The notes beneath the pieces are model-generated. The model saw nothing but the letters and a program-made list of their open reading frames with translations, was not told where the DNA came from and searched no databases. A stretch of DNA of 64,000 nt from Moraxella sp. ZY210820 (GTDB taxonomy: Bacteria; Pseudomonadota; Gammaproteobacteria; Pseudomonadales; Moraxellaceae): positions 1,550,001 through 1,614,000 of the forward strand of contig NZ_CP089978.1 of NCBI RefSeq assembly GCF_030674635.1, given 5' to 3'. Numbering within the stretch: the first letter of the stretch is position 1; every line of letters begins with the position of its first letter. Positions 8,844-19,876 of this stretch are shown piece after piece. The position numbers and the translations under genes are program-made.

Positions 8844-9839
8844 TTAAATATCACTATAACCCAAACTTTTTAAAGCACGCTCGTCATCAGACCAACCATC
8901 TTTAACTTTTACCCAAAGAGAAAGCATAACTTTTTGTTCAAACATTTTTTCCATATCCGCACGTGCTTCGATACCAATCTGTTTAAGTTTTTTGCCTTTT
9001 TCGCCAATCACAATCGCTTTTTGCCCAATACGTTCAACATAAATAGTTGCATCAATATAAGTACACGGTGGTTTGATTTTGCCAGTTTTTTCATTAACCT
9101 CTGCTTCTTCAGTTTTAAAGGTTTCAATTTGTACCGTCAAATCATACGGTAATTCTTCACCTAATTGACGCATAATTTTTTCACGAATCATTTCACTAGC
9201 TAAAAAACGCTCTGAACGGTCGGTAATTTGTTCAGTTGAATACAATGGTGGAGAAAATGGCAAATATTGCTCAATGGTATCACGCAAATGTTCTAAATTA
9301 TGATGGCGTAATGCTGAAACAGGAATCACTTCTGCAAAATTCATCAATTTGATACGCTCTTGAATTAAAGGCAATAATGATTTTTTATCTCCTAAAGTAT
9401 CAATTTTATTAATTACCAAAATTACAGGCATATCCGCATATTTTAATTTTTCTAAAACTAAATCATCATTCTGTGTCCATTTTTGCCCATCAATCACAAA
9501 TAATACAAGATTAACATCACGCAATGCAGAAGTTGCTGCTTTATTCATCATTTTATTAATCGCACGCACTTCTTTTTTATGCATACCCGGAGTATCAACA
9601 TAAACCGCTTGCATAGTTTCACGGCTATCAATCCCTACAATTTTATGACGTGTTGTTTGCGGTTTACGTGATGTAATAGAAAGTTTTTGACCCAATAAAT
9701 GATTCATTAAGGTCGATTTCCCCACATTAGGACGACCTACAATAGCAACAAAACCGCTACGAAAGTTTTGTGGAATTTGTTCTGTTTCAGATTTAAAAAA
9801 ATCATCAATGATTGATGATTGATGTGTAGATTGTTCCAT
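8844..9839 (-). CDS. era: GTPase Era
   Basis: Era is an essential GTPase that binds 16S rRNA and assists 30S ribosome maturation. The 331-residue protein has a G domain with GRPNVGKST (about residues 35-43), DTPGMH and NKID, then a KH domain with VIGEKGKKLKQIG. An unusual N-terminal extension of about 25 residues precedes the usual start, with no better internal start visible. It lies 27 bp downstream of rnc, the classic lepB-rnc-era order. Confidence 0.97.
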   Translation of the reverse strand: MEQSTHQSSIIDDFFKSETEQIPQNFRSGFVAIVGRPNVGKSTLMNHLLGQKLSITSRKPQTTRHKIVGIDSRETMQAVYVDTPGMHKKEVRAINKMMNKAATSALRDVNLVLFVIDGQKWTQNDDLVLEKLKYADMPVILVINKIDTLGDKKSLLPLIQERIKLMNFAEVIPVSALRHHNLEHLRDTIEQYLPFSPPLYSTEQITDRSERFLASEMIREKIMRQLGEELPYDLTVQIETFKTEEAEVNEKTGKIKPPCTYIDATIYVERIGQKAIVIGEKGKKLKQIGIEARADMEKMFEQKVMLSLWVKVKDGWSDDERALKSLGYSDI

Positions 9840-9866
9840 GACTTAACTCAACTTTATCTTGCTCAT

Positions 9867-10574
9867 TTAGGATAATTTAGGCATTAAACCTAATATTTGT
9901 AATATTTCACTTGCTGCATTTTGTTCAGCAAAACGACGACTGCTACCTGTTGCTGTACATATTGGCAAATCAGTAACATAACATTGTACAGTAAATACTT
10001 GTTTGGGTGCATCACCTTCAATATGTAACACTTCATAAACAGGTAATGCTTTACGCTGACCCTGTAAATACTCTTGTAAACGTGTTTTAGGATCTTTAAG
10101 TTGCTCAGGTTCAGCTAAATCTTTTAGATAAGCTTGATACCATTTTAATACAATATTTTGAACTAATATGAAATCTTGACTATCTAAATAAATCGCTGCA
10201 ATAATGGCCTCTACCACATCTGCCAAAATTGATTCTCGATTATGACCGCCTGATTTAAGCTCTCCCACACTTAAAATTAAATATTGACTTAACTGTAAAT
10301 CTTTAGCAATTTTACCTAAAGTCTCTTGACGTACTAAAGTTGCACGCATACGTGTTAAACGTCCTTCATTTTCATTAGGATATTGTTCATATAGTTGTTG
10401 TGCAATAATAACACTTAACAATGAATCACCTAAAAACTCCAGACGTTCATAATTACGACTATTGACTGAACGATGAGTCAAAGCACGCTGTAATAAAGCT
10501 AGGTCTTTAAATTCATATCCTAAACGTCCCATCAGACGCTGGATATGTAACTTATTGTGCTGTACTTTTGTCAA
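9867..10574 (-). CDS. rnc: Ribonuclease III (TTG start)
   Basis: RNase III cleaves double-stranded RNA in rRNA and mRNA processing. The catalytic domain has the signature ERLEFLGDSLLSV and the second acidic site around DVVEAIIAAIYLD; a dsRNA-binding domain follows (about residues 155-235, ending AEQNAASEILQ). The most likely start is TTG at 10574, giving MTKVQHNKLHI, because GAG lies about seven bases upstream and the length then fits relatives. TTG at 10586 and ATG at 10532 are alternatives. With this start the gene overlaps the DUF4845 gene by 23 bp. Confidence 0.94.
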   Translation of the reverse strand: MTKVQHNKLHIQRLMGRLGYEFKDLALLQRALTHRSVNSRNYERLEFLGDSLLSVIIAQQLYEQYPNENEGRLTRMRATLVRQETLGKIAKDLQLSQYLILSVGELKSGGHNRESILADVVEAIIAAIYLDSQDFILVQNIVLKWYQAYLKDLAEPEQLKDPKTRLQEYLQGQRKALPVYEVLHIEGDAPKQVFTVQCYVTDLPICTATGSSRRFAEQNAASEILQILGLMPKLS

Positions 10575-10920
10575 ATTTTTTCTCAAACTTTACAGCAAAA
10601 TCAACATTCATAACAAAAGGTGCACGAATTTCATAGTTTTTATGTACTTGAATTCCTTGACCTGTTTGAGTAACTTTCATAATGTCACTAGCTTTCAAAT
10701 CACGGATATTATTCATTGATAGACGATTATCTAAGTCTGATATAAACTTTTGTGGAATAGTTTGTTGGTTACTTGCAGTCACCAATTCCTGAATTTGTTG
10801 ATTAATCATACGATCATCAAGAAATGCTGGAAATAAGGCAGCACCAATTTTTAAAGCTAAACAGAATAAAATGACCATCGCCATGATACCTGATGCTGAA
10901 CCTTGTTGAAATTTACGCAT
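10552..10920 (-). CDS. DUF4845 membrane protein
   Basis: A 122-residue protein with a short basic N-terminus (MRKFQQGSASG), one membrane segment (about residues 12-33) and an extracytoplasmic domain. Genes of this DUF4845 family lie between lepB and rnc in many gammaproteobacteria; their function is unknown. Its 3' end overlaps the start of rnc and it begins 30 bp after lepB, so it belongs to the same transcript. Confidence 0.85.
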   Translation of the reverse strand: MRKFQQGSASGIMAMVILFCLALKIGAALFPAFLDDRMINQQIQELVTASNQQTIPQKFISDLDNRLSMNNIRDLKASDIMKVTQTGQGIQVHKNYEIRAPFVMNVDFAVKFEKKFDKSTAQ

Positions 10921-10950
10921 TATATAAAATTCCTGTTGAAAGAATAAAAG

Positions 10951-11859
10951 TTAATTAATTTTACCATTACGTTCAAGTGTAGGCAATTTAAATCCTGCAT
11001 CTTTATGCATCCACACATAAAAAGCACGACCTATTAAATTTTGTTCAGGAACAAATCCCCAAAAACGACTGTCGGCACTTTGATCACGATTATCACCCAT
11101 AACAAAATAATGCCCTTCAGGTACAGTAAATTCAACTGTTTGCACTAAACTTGGAAAACCTGCAACAATTGCTGAACGTTGAAAAGCTTGACGTTGTTGC
11201 ATAACTTGTTGAGAAACTTCATCTCTAAATTGCAAATAGGCCTTTGCTTGTTCATCAGTTTGTTCAGTAGAAACTTGTTGAATGATGTGTTGCTTATCAC
11301 CAATTTGCTCATGATATAACCCACCAGCCATTGCAATATCCAATACCTGATTATTTTTATCTTGTTCTGTAAAAACAATATTTTTTTGTTCTACTTGTGT
11401 TTGACTATAGGTTTGACCATTAACTGAAATCACACCATTTTCAATTTTTACTGTATCACCAGACACAGCAATAACACGTTTAATATAGCTTTGTTTTGGA
11501 TTTTCAGGATAACGAAATACTGCCACATCACCTGCTTTAGGCTCACCAACTGGAATAACTTTTGTATGCACCAATGGTAAACGTATACCATAATCAAATT
11601 TATTGACAAGAATAAAATCACCCACTTCTAAATTCGGCATCATCGATTCTGATGGAATATTGAACGGCTCATATAAAAATGAACGTACAAATAATACCAC
11701 CGCCAATACAGGCCAAAAATCATATGCCCAAGCAATGATAAAATTCTCATTGCCACGTCCTTTCTTTTCACGTTGTTTTAGTACCAGTTTATCGAGTAAC
11801 CACAATAAAAAGAAAACCAGTGTAGCAGGCACAAGTATTAAATTAAAATCAAAATCCAT
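10951..11859 (-). CDS. lepB: Signal peptidase I
   Basis: LepB removes signal peptides from exported proteins at the periplasmic face of the inner membrane. Two membrane segments (about residues 5-22 and 48-68) precede the catalytic Ser in PSESMMPNL, the Lys in SYIKRVIAV and the C-terminal box [12 protein letters not shown] roughly 60-residue Gln-rich insertion sits between the Lys box and the C-terminal box, as in other Gram-negative enzymes. The reading frame opens with TTG ATG ATG (11865-11857). I chose the second ATG because it is best spaced from the upstream G-rich ribosome site; ATG 11862 is equally possible. Confidence 0.95.
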   Translation of the reverse strand: MDFDFNLILVPATLVFFLLWLLDKLVLKQREKKGRGNENFIIAWAYDFWPVLAVVLFVRSFLYEPFNIPSESMMPNLEVGDFILVNKFDYGIRLPLVHTKVIPVGEPKAGDVAVFRYPENPKQSYIKRVIAVSGDTVKIENGVISVNGQTYSQTQVEQKNIVFTEQDKNNQVLDIAMAGGLYHEQIGDKQHIIQQVSTEQTDEQAKAYLQFRDEVSQQVMQQRQAFQRSAIVAGFPSLVQTVEFTVPEGHYFVMGDNRDQSADSRFWGFVPEQNLIGRAFYVWMHKDAGFKLPTLERNGKIN

Positions 11860-11870
11860 CATCAACCGCC

Positions 11871-13691
11871 CTATTTCTTATCAACTTGAAGTACAGCTAA
11901 AAACGCTTCTTGTGGAATTTCTACGCTACCCACTTGTTTCATGCGTTTTTTACCTTCTTTCTGTTTAGCCAATAATTTTTTCTTACGGCTCACATCACCA
12001 CCATAACATTTTGCCAATACATTTTTACGCATGGCTTTTACCGTTGAACGTGCGATAATTTGTGAGCCAATCGCTGCTTGAATTGCTACATCAAACATTT
12101 GACGTGGAATCAAATCTTTCATTTTTTCTACTAGAGCAATACCACGATGACGAGCATCATTACGATGGCAAATCATGGCTAAAGCATCTACTTTTTCACC
12201 ATTAATTAATACATCTACTTTAACTAGACTTGAGCTTTCAAAACGTGCAAAACTATAATCAAGCGATGCAAAACCACGAGAGCATGATTTTAAACGGTCA
12301 AAAAAATCCATCACCACTTCAGCCATTGGTATTTCAAAAGTCAATGAAACTTGATTACTCAAAAATTTCATGTCTTTTTGCACTCCACGTCTTTCGATAC
12401 ACAGCGTCATCACATTACCTAAATAATCTTGTGGCACAAGAATATGACATTCAGCAATTGGTTCACGCAAATCTTCTACTGTACCACCTTCAGGCATTTT
12501 TGATGGACTATCGATATAAATGGTATCACCTTTTTTAGTTACTGCTTCATACACTACCGTTGGAGCAGAGGTGATTAAATCTAAATCGTATTCACGTTCA
12601 AGACGTTCCTGCACGATTTCCATGTGGAGCATACCTAAGAAACCACAACGGAAACCAAAACCTAAAGCGTCAGAACTTTCAGGTTCAAAAAATAATGCTG
12701 AATCATTGATTTGTAATTTTTGTAGTGCTTCACGGAATGGCTCAAAATCACTCGCATCAATTGGGAATAAACCTGCATAAACTTGTGGTTTAACCTTTTT
12801 AAAACCTTCAAGTGCTTCTACTTCAGGTGTGCTTGCTAAGGTAATAGTATCACCCACTGGGGCTCCAAAAATATCTTTAATGCCCGCAATCACAAAACCA
12901 ACTTCACCTGCTTCAAGCATATCAGTTTCAGTATGTTTAGGATTAAAGACCCCAACTGATGTTACAGGATGGGTTTGCCCTGTCGATTTTACCAACATTT
13001 TATCACCTTTACGAATACGACCATGTTTGATACGCACTAACGACACCACGCCCAAATAGTTATCAAACCAAGAATCGATAATTAAGGCTTGTAATGGTGC
13101 ATCACGGTCGCCTTGTGGTGCGGGAATAACATCAACAAGACGTTCTAAAACGCCTTCAATACCCAACCCTGTTTTTGCCGAACAGGTTGGTGCATCAGTC
13201 GCTTCAATACCGATAATATCTTCAATTTCTTGAATGACACGTTCAGGTTCGGCTTGTGGTAAATCAATTTTATTTAAAACAGGTAAAACTTCTAAATTTT
13301 GTTCAATCGCAGTATAGCAGTTAGCAACCGATTGAGCCTCTACCCCTTGAGCGGCATCAACGACCAATAACGCTCCTTCACAAGCCGCTAACGAACGAGA
13401 TACTTCATAAGAAAAATCCACATGCCCCGGTGTATCAATAAAATTCAGTTGATATTCTTGTCCATTTGGGTGCGTATAATACAGCGTTACTGATGCCGCT
13501 TTAATGGTAATACCACGCTCACGCTCTAAATCCATTGAATCAAGCACTTGCTCTTGCATTTCACGGTCTTGCAAACCACCACACGTTTGAATAAAACGGT
13601 CGGCAAGTGTTGATTTGCCATGGTCAATATGAGCAATAATCGAAAAGTTGCGTATATTATTGATATTTACTGATTTTTTAGCGATTGCCAT
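11871..13691 (-). CDS. lepA: Elongation factor 4 (LepA)
   Basis: LepA is a ribosome-associated translational GTPase. From ATG 13691 ([20 protein letters not shown]) it has 606 residues, as expected. The G domain carries AHIDHGKST, the DTPGHVDF box and NKIDLP. The C-terminal domain unique to LepA is present, with the lysine-rich end region [11 protein letters not shown] and [11 protein letters not shown]. An upstream ATG at 13724 would add 11 unconserved residues. lepB follows within about 10 bp, forming the usual lepA-lepB-rnc-era operon. Confidence 0.97.
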   Translation of the reverse strand: MAIAKKSVNINNIRNFSIIAHIDHGKSTLADRFIQTCGGLQDREMQEQVLDSMDLERERGITIKAASVTLYYTHPNGQEYQLNFIDTPGHVDFSYEVSRSLAACEGALLVVDAAQGVEAQSVANCYTAIEQNLEVLPVLNKIDLPQAEPERVIQEIEDIIGIEATDAPTCSAKTGLGIEGVLERLVDVIPAPQGDRDAPLQALIIDSWFDNYLGVVSLVRIKHGRIRKGDKMLVKSTGQTHPVTSVGVFNPKHTETDMLEAGEVGFVIAGIKDIFGAPVGDTITLASTPEVEALEGFKKVKPQVYAGLFPIDASDFEPFREALQKLQINDSALFFEPESSDALGFGFRCGFLGMLHMEIVQERLEREYDLDLITSAPTVVYEAVTKKGDTIYIDSPSKMPEGGTVEDLREPIAECHILVPQDYLGNVMTLCIERRGVQKDMKFLSNQVSLTFEIPMAEVVMDFFDRLKSCSRGFASLDYSFARFESSSLVKVDVLINGEKVDALAMICHRNDARHRGIALVEKMKDLIPRQMFDVAIQAAIGSQIIARSTVKAMRKNVLAKCYGGDVSRKKKLLAKQKEGKKRMKQVGSVEIPQEAFLAVLQVDKK

Positions 13692-13821
13692 AGATAAACC
13701 CAAACCATATGTGTCATCATACACATAAAAGAATACTTAAAACTTTACACTGAAGGTGAATAAATTCTTATTCTAACACATTTTTCATATAACGAGTATG
13801 TACATTTTCATATCATCAACA

Positions 13822-13852
13822 AAAAAAGCTAGAACAATGTCCTAGCTTTTTT
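13822..13852 (-). terminator. Rho-independent terminator of lon
   Basis: An 11-bp stem AAAAAAGCTAG (13822-13832) / CTAGCTTTTTT (13842-13852) with a 9-base loop. On the minus strand it follows the lon stop (13872) by 20 bp and ends in a run of T. Confidence 0.85.
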
Positions 13853-13871
13853 CTTTATACCAAATACCAAT

Positions 13872-16316
13872 TTAGCTTACACGATTTTCTTGCTTTTTCT
13901 CGCCTGTTAAAGTTTTTTTCACTTTAACTTTAGTGCTTGTTTCTGCTAAAGGTTTTGGCTTTTTAGTTAGTGCCAATGGTAAAATATCATCGATACTATG
14001 CACCGCTTTAATATCCAAACCATCTTTCACATTTTGTGGAATGTCATCTAAATCACGTACATTTTCTTCAGGGATAAATACTAATTTAATACCACCACGA
14101 TGTGCTGCCAATAATTTCTCTTTTAAACCACCAATACGCAATGCACGACCTGCCAATGTCGTTTCACCTGTCATAGCAATATCTGCACGAATTGGAATAT
14201 TGGTAAATGCTGACACTAAAGCAACTGTTAAAGCTAAACCTGCTGATGGACCATCTTTCGGTGTTGCTCCTTCAGGTAAATGCACATGAACATCTGTCTC
14301 TGCAAAACGGCTAGCTTCAATACCTAATTCTTTTGCACGAGTACGAACTACAGTCATTGCAGCTTTAATTGATTCTTGCATCACATCGCCCAACGAACCA
14401 GTGGTTACAAAATTACCCTTACCAGACATAATCGCTGATTCAATGGTTAATAATTCACCACCCACTGATGTCCAAGCTAAACCATTCACACGACCCACTT
14501 GTGCTTTTTGTTCAGCCTGACCATAATCAAATTTGTAAACTCCTAAATAATCATCTAAATTTTCTTTATTAATAACGACCTCAAGATTTTTTGATTTTTT
14601 CAATACTGCTTCTTTCACTACTTTACGAGAAATCTTAGAAATTTCACGTTGTAAATTACGCACACCCGCTTCACGTGTATAACGGCGAACAATATCTCGT
14701 AACGCTTCACTTTCAATATTTAATTCTCGCTCACGCAAACCATTATCTTTGATAGCACGAGGAACTAAATAACGCTCAGCAATATTCACTTTTTCATCTT
14801 CAGTATAACCTGACAAACGAATCACTTCCATACGGTCAAGTAAGGCTTCAGGAATATTCATACTATTTGCCGTACACACAAACATTACTTCAGATAAATC
14901 TAAATCTAAGTCTAAATAATGGTCATTAAACTTATGATTTTGTGATGGATCAAGCACTTCCAATAATGCCGATGCTGGATCACCACGATAATCTTGTGCC
15001 ATTTTATCAATCTCATCAAGTAAAAATAATGGATTTTTCACGCCAACTTTACTTAATGATTGTACAATCTTACCCGGCATTGCCCCAATATAAGTACGGC
15101 GATGTCCACGAATTTCCGCTTCATCACGTACGCCACCTAAAGCCATACGCACAAATTCACGCCCTGTTGCTTTAGCAATTGATTCACCCAAACTCGTTTT
15201 ACCTACTCCAGGTGGTCCAACCAAACATAAAACTGGACCTTTGATTTTTTTCACACGTGATTGAACAGCTAAATATTCCAAAATACGTTGTTTAACTTCA
15301 TCTAAACCATAATGGTCTTGATTTAAAATATCTTCTGCTTTAGCAAGTTGAATACTCACTTTACTCGCTTTATTCCACGGCGTTTCTAAAATAGTTTCCA
15401 AATAAGTACGCACCACTGATGCTTCACTAGATGATGAAGGCATCATTTTCAATTTACGCAACTCACTTTCCGCTTTTTTACGCACTTCTTGCGGTAAATC
15501 AGCTTCTTCTAAACGTCGTGTTAAATCGATATCATCCTCTTCACCATCTTCCAAACCAGACAATTCACGTTGAATCACTTTTAATTTTTCATTTAAGAAG
15601 TATTCACGTTGATTTTTATCAATTTGCTTTTTGGCTTTATCTTGAATTTCATCTTCAAGTTGTTGCTCTACAAATTGTTCCATTAAGAAATTACTTAAAG
15701 TATCAATATGTGCAACAATATTATCTTGCTCTAAAAATTCTTGTTTAGTTTCCACCGATAATGGTACACGTGTCGCCACAAAATAAACGGATTGCAAAAT
15801 ATGGCTAAAACGTGATAAAGCATTAATTAATTCACGACTATTTTTAAGTTTACTTTCTGCATAACGAGCAAATGATTTACGCAAACTATCAATGTGCATT
15901 TTTTCTTGTTTTGCACTCAAATCTACCGTCATTGGTGCAAGCGTATAAGTTGCATTGAAATGGCTTTCATCTTCATTCACTTTTTCTAATTTAACACGAT
16001 GTAAACCTTCAATTAAAACCTTAATACAGCCATCTTCCTGCTCATGATTCACCACTTGGATAATACGAGCAATCGTTCCATATTGGTAAAAATTATGAAC
16101 ATCAATTGTTTCATTTAATGAATCTTTTTGACTTACTACAAGCACTAAATTATCCTGACTACGTGCTTTTTCTACGGCGTTAATAGACTTTTCACGACCA
16201 ACAAATAGAGCAATTTGCATATGCGGATAAACCACAACATCACGCAATGCCAAAAGTGGCAACACTTCTGGTAACTCTGGGGAATTTTGACTCTCTTCAT
16301 GTGTAAGATCAGACAT
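13872..16316 (-). CDS. lon: ATP-dependent protease Lon
   Basis: Lon degrades misfolded and regulatory proteins in the cytoplasm. The 814-residue protein has the N-terminal LON substrate domain (starting LPLLALRDVVVYPHMQI), a coiled-coil region, an AAA+ module with Walker A GPPGVGKTS and Walker B LFLLDEIDKM, and the protease domain with the catalytic Ser in PKDGPSAGLALT and Lys further on in GGLKEKLLAAHRGG. The C-terminal 30 residues are Lys-rich and variable. It has its own terminator. A clear sigma32 promoter was not recognised in the 100 bp upstream. Confidence 0.97.
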   Translation of the reverse strand: MSDLTHEESQNSPELPEVLPLLALRDVVVYPHMQIALFVGREKSINAVEKARSQDNLVLVVSQKDSLNETIDVHNFYQYGTIARIIQVVNHEQEDGCIKVLIEGLHRVKLEKVNEDESHFNATYTLAPMTVDLSAKQEKMHIDSLRKSFARYAESKLKNSRELINALSRFSHILQSVYFVATRVPLSVETKQEFLEQDNIVAHIDTLSNFLMEQFVEQQLEDEIQDKAKKQIDKNQREYFLNEKLKVIQRELSGLEDGEEDDIDLTRRLEEADLPQEVRKKAESELRKLKMMPSSSSEASVVRTYLETILETPWNKASKVSIQLAKAEDILNQDHYGLDEVKQRILEYLAVQSRVKKIKGPVLCLVGPPGVGKTSLGESIAKATGREFVRMALGGVRDEAEIRGHRRTYIGAMPGKIVQSLSKVGVKNPLFLLDEIDKMAQDYRGDPASALLEVLDPSQNHKFNDHYLDLDLDLSEVMFVCTANSMNIPEALLDRMEVIRLSGYTEDEKVNIAERYLVPRAIKDNGLRERELNIESEALRDIVRRYTREAGVRNLQREISKISRKVVKEAVLKKSKNLEVVINKENLDDYLGVYKFDYGQAEQKAQVGRVNGLAWTSVGGELLTIESAIMSGKGNFVTTGSLGDVMQESIKAAMTVVRTRAKELGIEASRFAETDVHVHLPEGATPKDGPSAGLALTVALVSAFTNIPIRADIAMTGETTLAGRALRIGGLKEKLLAAHRGGIKLVFIPEENVRDLDDIPQNVKDGLDIKAVHSIDDILPLALTKKPKPLAETSTKVKVKKTLTGEKKQENRVS

Positions 16317-16421
16317 AATATTATCTCTCTGTTGGTTTTAGCAGGTTGTAATCAACTTAATATACATATAATGATGGATAATCTCAAAATTACAAGGGCT
16401 AAAATGAAAAAATTACATAAT

Positions 16422-17243
16422 TTAACTATCTAAATGTAAGGACTGCAAACTATTTTGCCAAATTTGTGGTGCAATATCATCAACCGAACGATTCAGCACC
16501 TGTGCTAAGCCTTGTAATACATAAGGCAAATTTGCTGGTGTATTACGTGTACGTTGCCCTACAATTTGACAACATAAGGGCGTCATATCGGGACAATCTG
16601 TTTCTATCACTAAATGTTCAACACCTACAGCTTTCACGACTTGAAGTAGCTTTTTCGCATTAGGATTAGTGATTTGCCCTGTAATGCCGAGCTTAAAACC
16701 CATTTTAATAAAGGCTTTTGCTTCTTCTACACCACCACTAAACGCATGGGCAATACCGCCAGCTTGAAATTTATGCTGTTTCAATATTTGTAAAACATCC
16801 GCATGTGCTTTACGAATATGTAACAAGATAGGTAAATCAAACTGCTGTGCTAACTCAATTTGTGCCTGAAAAAACATTCGTTGTCGATGCTGCATTTCAG
16901 TGGTTTTATGCTCATCTAAAAAACGATCTAAACCAATTTCACCTATCGCAATACAATCATACTGTATTAAAAATTGCTCTAAATCATTAAGATGTTGTGT
17001 TTGATGTTGCTCAATATAAATCGGGTGTAAACCCGGTGCAAGATAACTTTGGGGTACATCATGCCAGTGTTGCATTTGTTGATGTGTATGCAATAAATCA
17101 GCAAATCGACTTTGCATTAGACCGATTAAAATCAGTTTTTCCACCCCATTTACTTTTGCCTGTTGAGATAATTGCAAACGATCATTCGCAAAATCTTCTA
17201 CATCAAAATGTGTATGCGTATCAAATAATGGTAACATCATCAT
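16422..17243 (-). CDS. TatD family metal-dependent hydrolase
   Basis: A 273-residue TIM-barrel metallohydrolase of the TatD/YcfH/YjjV group, putative DNases. The metal site motifs are visible: DTHTHFD near the N-terminus, GEIGLDRF, LLHIRKAH, HAFSGGVEEA and ETDCPDMTP. The pattern GLHPIYIEQH in place of GxHP resembles YjjV more than YcfH. The frame opens with three consecutive ATG codons, and the third has better spacing from GGAT. The next upstream gene encodes a lipoprotein 15 bp away. Confidence 0.88.
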   Translation of the reverse strand: MMMLPLFDTHTHFDVEDFANDRLQLSQQAKVNGVEKLILIGLMQSRFADLLHTHQQMQHWHDVPQSYLAPGLHPIYIEQHQTQHLNDLEQFLIQYDCIAIGEIGLDRFLDEHKTTEMQHRQRMFFQAQIELAQQFDLPILLHIRKAHADVLQILKQHKFQAGGIAHAFSGGVEEAKAFIKMGFKLGITGQITNPNAKKLLQVVKAVGVEHLVIETDCPDMTPLCCQIVGQRTRNTPANLPYVLQGLAQVLNRSVDDIAPQIWQNSLQSLHLDS

Positions 17244-17258
17244 CTATCCATTGATTTT

Positions 17259-18080
17259 TTAGGATAAATGTGGAAATAAAATTTTGTAAATATCTTCTTT
17301 CACCATTGCCTTACCTTGCTCTGGTGTTAAATAAATATCAAATATCGGTGCATCAGCACTAATTTGCCCTTTACGATAATGTAAACCTATACCACCTTGA
17401 TCAAAAAACCAATCCGCTTGCCCCCAATATAGAACATCGGGTAATTGAGCTTTTATTTTAGCACTTTGTTTTTCACGCCACTCTTTATAATAAGTTTGAA
17501 TAATTTCATGTAAACGATGTTGATGGTCATCTTTTAAAATATCCAACAACTTTAAACCTTTATTTTGCTTTCGATCAAACACAAAATAATAGACTTGATT
17601 ATCAACCACTTGTGAACCTTGTTGGCTATGCACCATGAGTTGAATCAAGACATAATTTTGTCTTTGTAAAGCAATACGTGTTGCCATTTGCAAATTAAAC
17701 GCTTTATTTTTCTTATCTTCTGCACGCCACGCATCAGATTTCTTCACATAAGCATCAACTGATTCTTGCAAAGTCAAATTTTGATTTAAACCAATTTGTT
17801 GCTGAATGACATAACCTTGACTACGAGCAATCCATTGATTGACATCATCATTTTGTGTACTCACACTTTGAATACTCATATTCAAACAGTCTTTTTTTTC
17901 ACAAAAAGGCATAGCATAATCTGCCGCTTGAATTTTGATATTCAACGGTGCTAAAGTACGCTCTAATTCGGCTTGCTGTTCCACGCTCAGCTTTGAATCA
18001 TCTTGGCAAGCTGTTAAATGAGCCAACAATACACACATTGGCACTACTTTTAACCAATATGACAAATAATTGTTCATCAT
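17259..18080 (-). CDS. Lipoprotein with DUF3298-like (RsiV-type) C-terminal domain
   Basis: A 273-residue lipoprotein. The signal sequence ends in LLAHLTAC, a lipobox with Cys25. The domain that follows resembles DUF3298/RsiV-like proteins: a conserved DWFFDQGGIGLHYRKGQIS near the C-terminus and a final helix with TPEQGKAMVKEDI. A second cysteine pair (CEKKDC) may form a disulfide. Function is not known. It lies close upstream of the TatD gene on the same strand and has a long upstream region of its own. Confidence 0.75.
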   Translation of the reverse strand: MMNNYLSYWLKVVPMCVLLAHLTACQDDSKLSVEQQAELERTLAPLNIKIQAADYAMPFCEKKDCLNMSIQSVSTQNDDVNQWIARSQGYVIQQQIGLNQNLTLQESVDAYVKKSDAWRAEDKKNKAFNLQMATRIALQRQNYVLIQLMVHSQQGSQVVDNQVYYFVFDRKQNKGLKLLDILKDDHQHRLHEIIQTYYKEWREKQSAKIKAQLPDVLYWGQADWFFDQGGIGLHYRKGQISADAPIFDIYLTPEQGKAMVKEDIYKILFPHLS

Positions 18081-18421
18081 TTTCTATATAACTTTAACTT
18101 TGCTTAACGAGCATATTAATGTAAACCTATAAATTTATCAAGTGTTTAATTTAAAATTATGAGATGAATTTGCTTTTTTATAAAGCAAAAGATAAATTAT
18201 TCGTATTAGCTTTATTATTTTATTTAACCTATACTTAGTAAGTTTGATACAATAAAAAACTCAAGTAACATTCTCTTAGTTAAGCCGATTATCTTAATAA
18301 TGCAGGGATAAATCATATTCACTAAACAGAAAAAATAATTATTCCTACCAATCAACATATGCAATATCATATCGATGTTTTTATTAATGCTCTTTTATCA
18401 TAAAAAACTAAATATACAACT
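18081..18421. other. AT-rich intergenic region
   Basis: About 340 bp between der and the lipoprotein gene, both minus strand. It must hold the lipoprotein promoter. A short AT-rich 8-bp hairpin (TTTGCTTT 18169-18176 / AAAGCAAA 18182-18189) is present, but no convincing RNA gene, ORF or repeat was seen. Confidence 0.4.
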
Positions 18422-18456
18422 AAAATGTGGATAATTTACTCAATTATCCACATTTT
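18422..18456 (-). terminator. Terminator of der
   Basis: A 14-bp perfect stem AAAATGTGGATAAT (18422-18435) / ATTATCCACATTTT (18443-18456) with a 7-base loop. It lies right after the der stop codon (18463-18461), at the end of the long ndk-to-der gene run. Confidence 0.8.
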
Positions 18457-18460
18457 TAAT

Positions 18461-19873
18461 TTAGCCACGCTTAAATTTCTTTTCCGCCTTTTTAAACTTC
18501 TGAATATATCTTCTACGGCGAGCCGCAACTTTTTCATCCACTTGCGATTTACGCCCTTCAAATGGATTTTCCGAAGTTTTAAAGTCGATTTTTACGGGTG
18601 TACCTTCCAGTTTATACACTTTACGGAACACATTTTCCAAGTAACGGCGATAATCAGCAGGCGTTTTATCCACTTTATTACCATGAATCACAATGGTTGG
18701 TGGATTTTGTCCGCCCATGTGTGCATAACGCATTTTAATCATACGTCCTGCCACTTTTGGTGGCGGGTGATTATCTGTTGCATCTTTAAGAATTTGCGTT
18801 AATTTTGCTGGTGTTACTTTTAAAGTCGCAGACGCATATGCACGATGAATTGATGGATATAAATCGCCCACACCCGTGCCATGTAAAGCGGAAATTAAGT
18901 GAATTTTCGCCCATGGAATAAAGTCAAAACGTGTTTCAACTGCTTCTTTCACTAAACGGCGAGCATATTCGTCCATACCGTCCCACTTGTTGATGGCAAT
19001 CACAATTGCACGTCCTGCTTCCAAAGCATAACCGATTAAGTGTAAATCTTGCTCAACAATACCCTCACGAGCATCAACAACGACAACAACGACATGAGCA
19101 TCTTTAATTGCTTGTAAAGTTTTGACAATCGAAAATTTCTCAATCGTATCATCAACCTTACCTTTACGGCGAACACCTGCGGTATCAATCAAGGTATATT
19201 TACGCTCATTGCGTTCATAAGGAATATAAATTGAATCTCGTGTTGTACCTGCCATATCAAACACGACTACACGCTCTTCACCCAATAAGCGATTGACTAA
19301 AGTCGATTTACCCACATTTGGACGACCAATAATTGCTAAGCGTAAGCCTGTATCTTGTTCTAATTCATCAAGATTTTCATCTTCAGGAATATCCGCCAGC
19401 ACTTCTTCCAACATTTGTGCAACGCCACGCCCATGACTGGCTGCGACATGAATTGGTTCGCCAAAACCGAGTTTAAAAAACTCAACTGTTGCCGCTTCAG
19501 CGTGTACACCATCGACTTTATTGGCAACCAAAAACACTTTTTTGCCTAATGTACGCAATTCTCGAGCAATTTGTTCATCCGATGCCAATAAGCCCGCACG
19601 AGCATCGACCACAAAAATCACAATATCTGCTTCATGAATCGCTGTTTTTGACTGCTCCGCCATATATGCATCAATGCCGTTTTCACTTTCGCCAATACCA
19701 CCCGTATCCACAACAATAAATGACTTATTTTCATAAGTCGCATCGCCATATTTACGGTCTCGGGTTAAGCCTGCAAAATCAGCAACCAACGCATCACGGC
19801 TTTTAGTAATTTGGTTAAATAAGGTTGATTTTCCGACATTTGGTCGTCCAATCAAAGCAATTACAGGTTTCAT
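18461..19873 (-). CDS. der: Ribosome-associated GTPase Der (EngA)
   Basis: Der has two GTPase domains in tandem and is needed for 50S ribosome assembly. Both P-loops are visible as GRPNVGKST, near residue 8 and near residue 185, each followed by its DTxG and NKxD boxes (DTGGIGE, NKVDG; DTAGVRR, NKWDG). A KH-like C-terminal domain ends in a basic tail ([19 protein letters not shown]). Length 470 is normal. It starts 3 bp after bamB. Confidence 0.98.
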   Translation of the reverse strand: MKPVIALIGRPNVGKSTLFNQITKSRDALVADFAGLTRDRKYGDATYENKSFIVVDTGGIGESENGIDAYMAEQSKTAIHEADIVIFVVDARAGLLASDEQIARELRTLGKKVFLVANKVDGVHAEAATVEFFKLGFGEPIHVAASHGRGVAQMLEEVLADIPEDENLDELEQDTGLRLAIIGRPNVGKSTLVNRLLGEERVVVFDMAGTTRDSIYIPYERNERKYTLIDTAGVRRKGKVDDTIEKFSIVKTLQAIKDAHVVVVVVDAREGIVEQDLHLIGYALEAGRAIVIAINKWDGMDEYARRLVKEAVETRFDFIPWAKIHLISALHGTGVGDLYPSIHRAYASATLKVTPAKLTQILKDATDNHPPPKVAGRMIKMRYAHMGGQNPPTIVIHGNKVDKTPADYRRYLENVFRKVYKLEGTPVKIDFKTSENPFEGRKSQVDEKVAARRRRYIQKFKKAEKKFKRG

Positions 19874-19876
19874 ATA

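Noticed and set aside
18169..18189. Small RNA or terminator in the der-upstream gap
   Set aside because: Only an 8-bp A/T-rich hairpin without promoter or T-run support.
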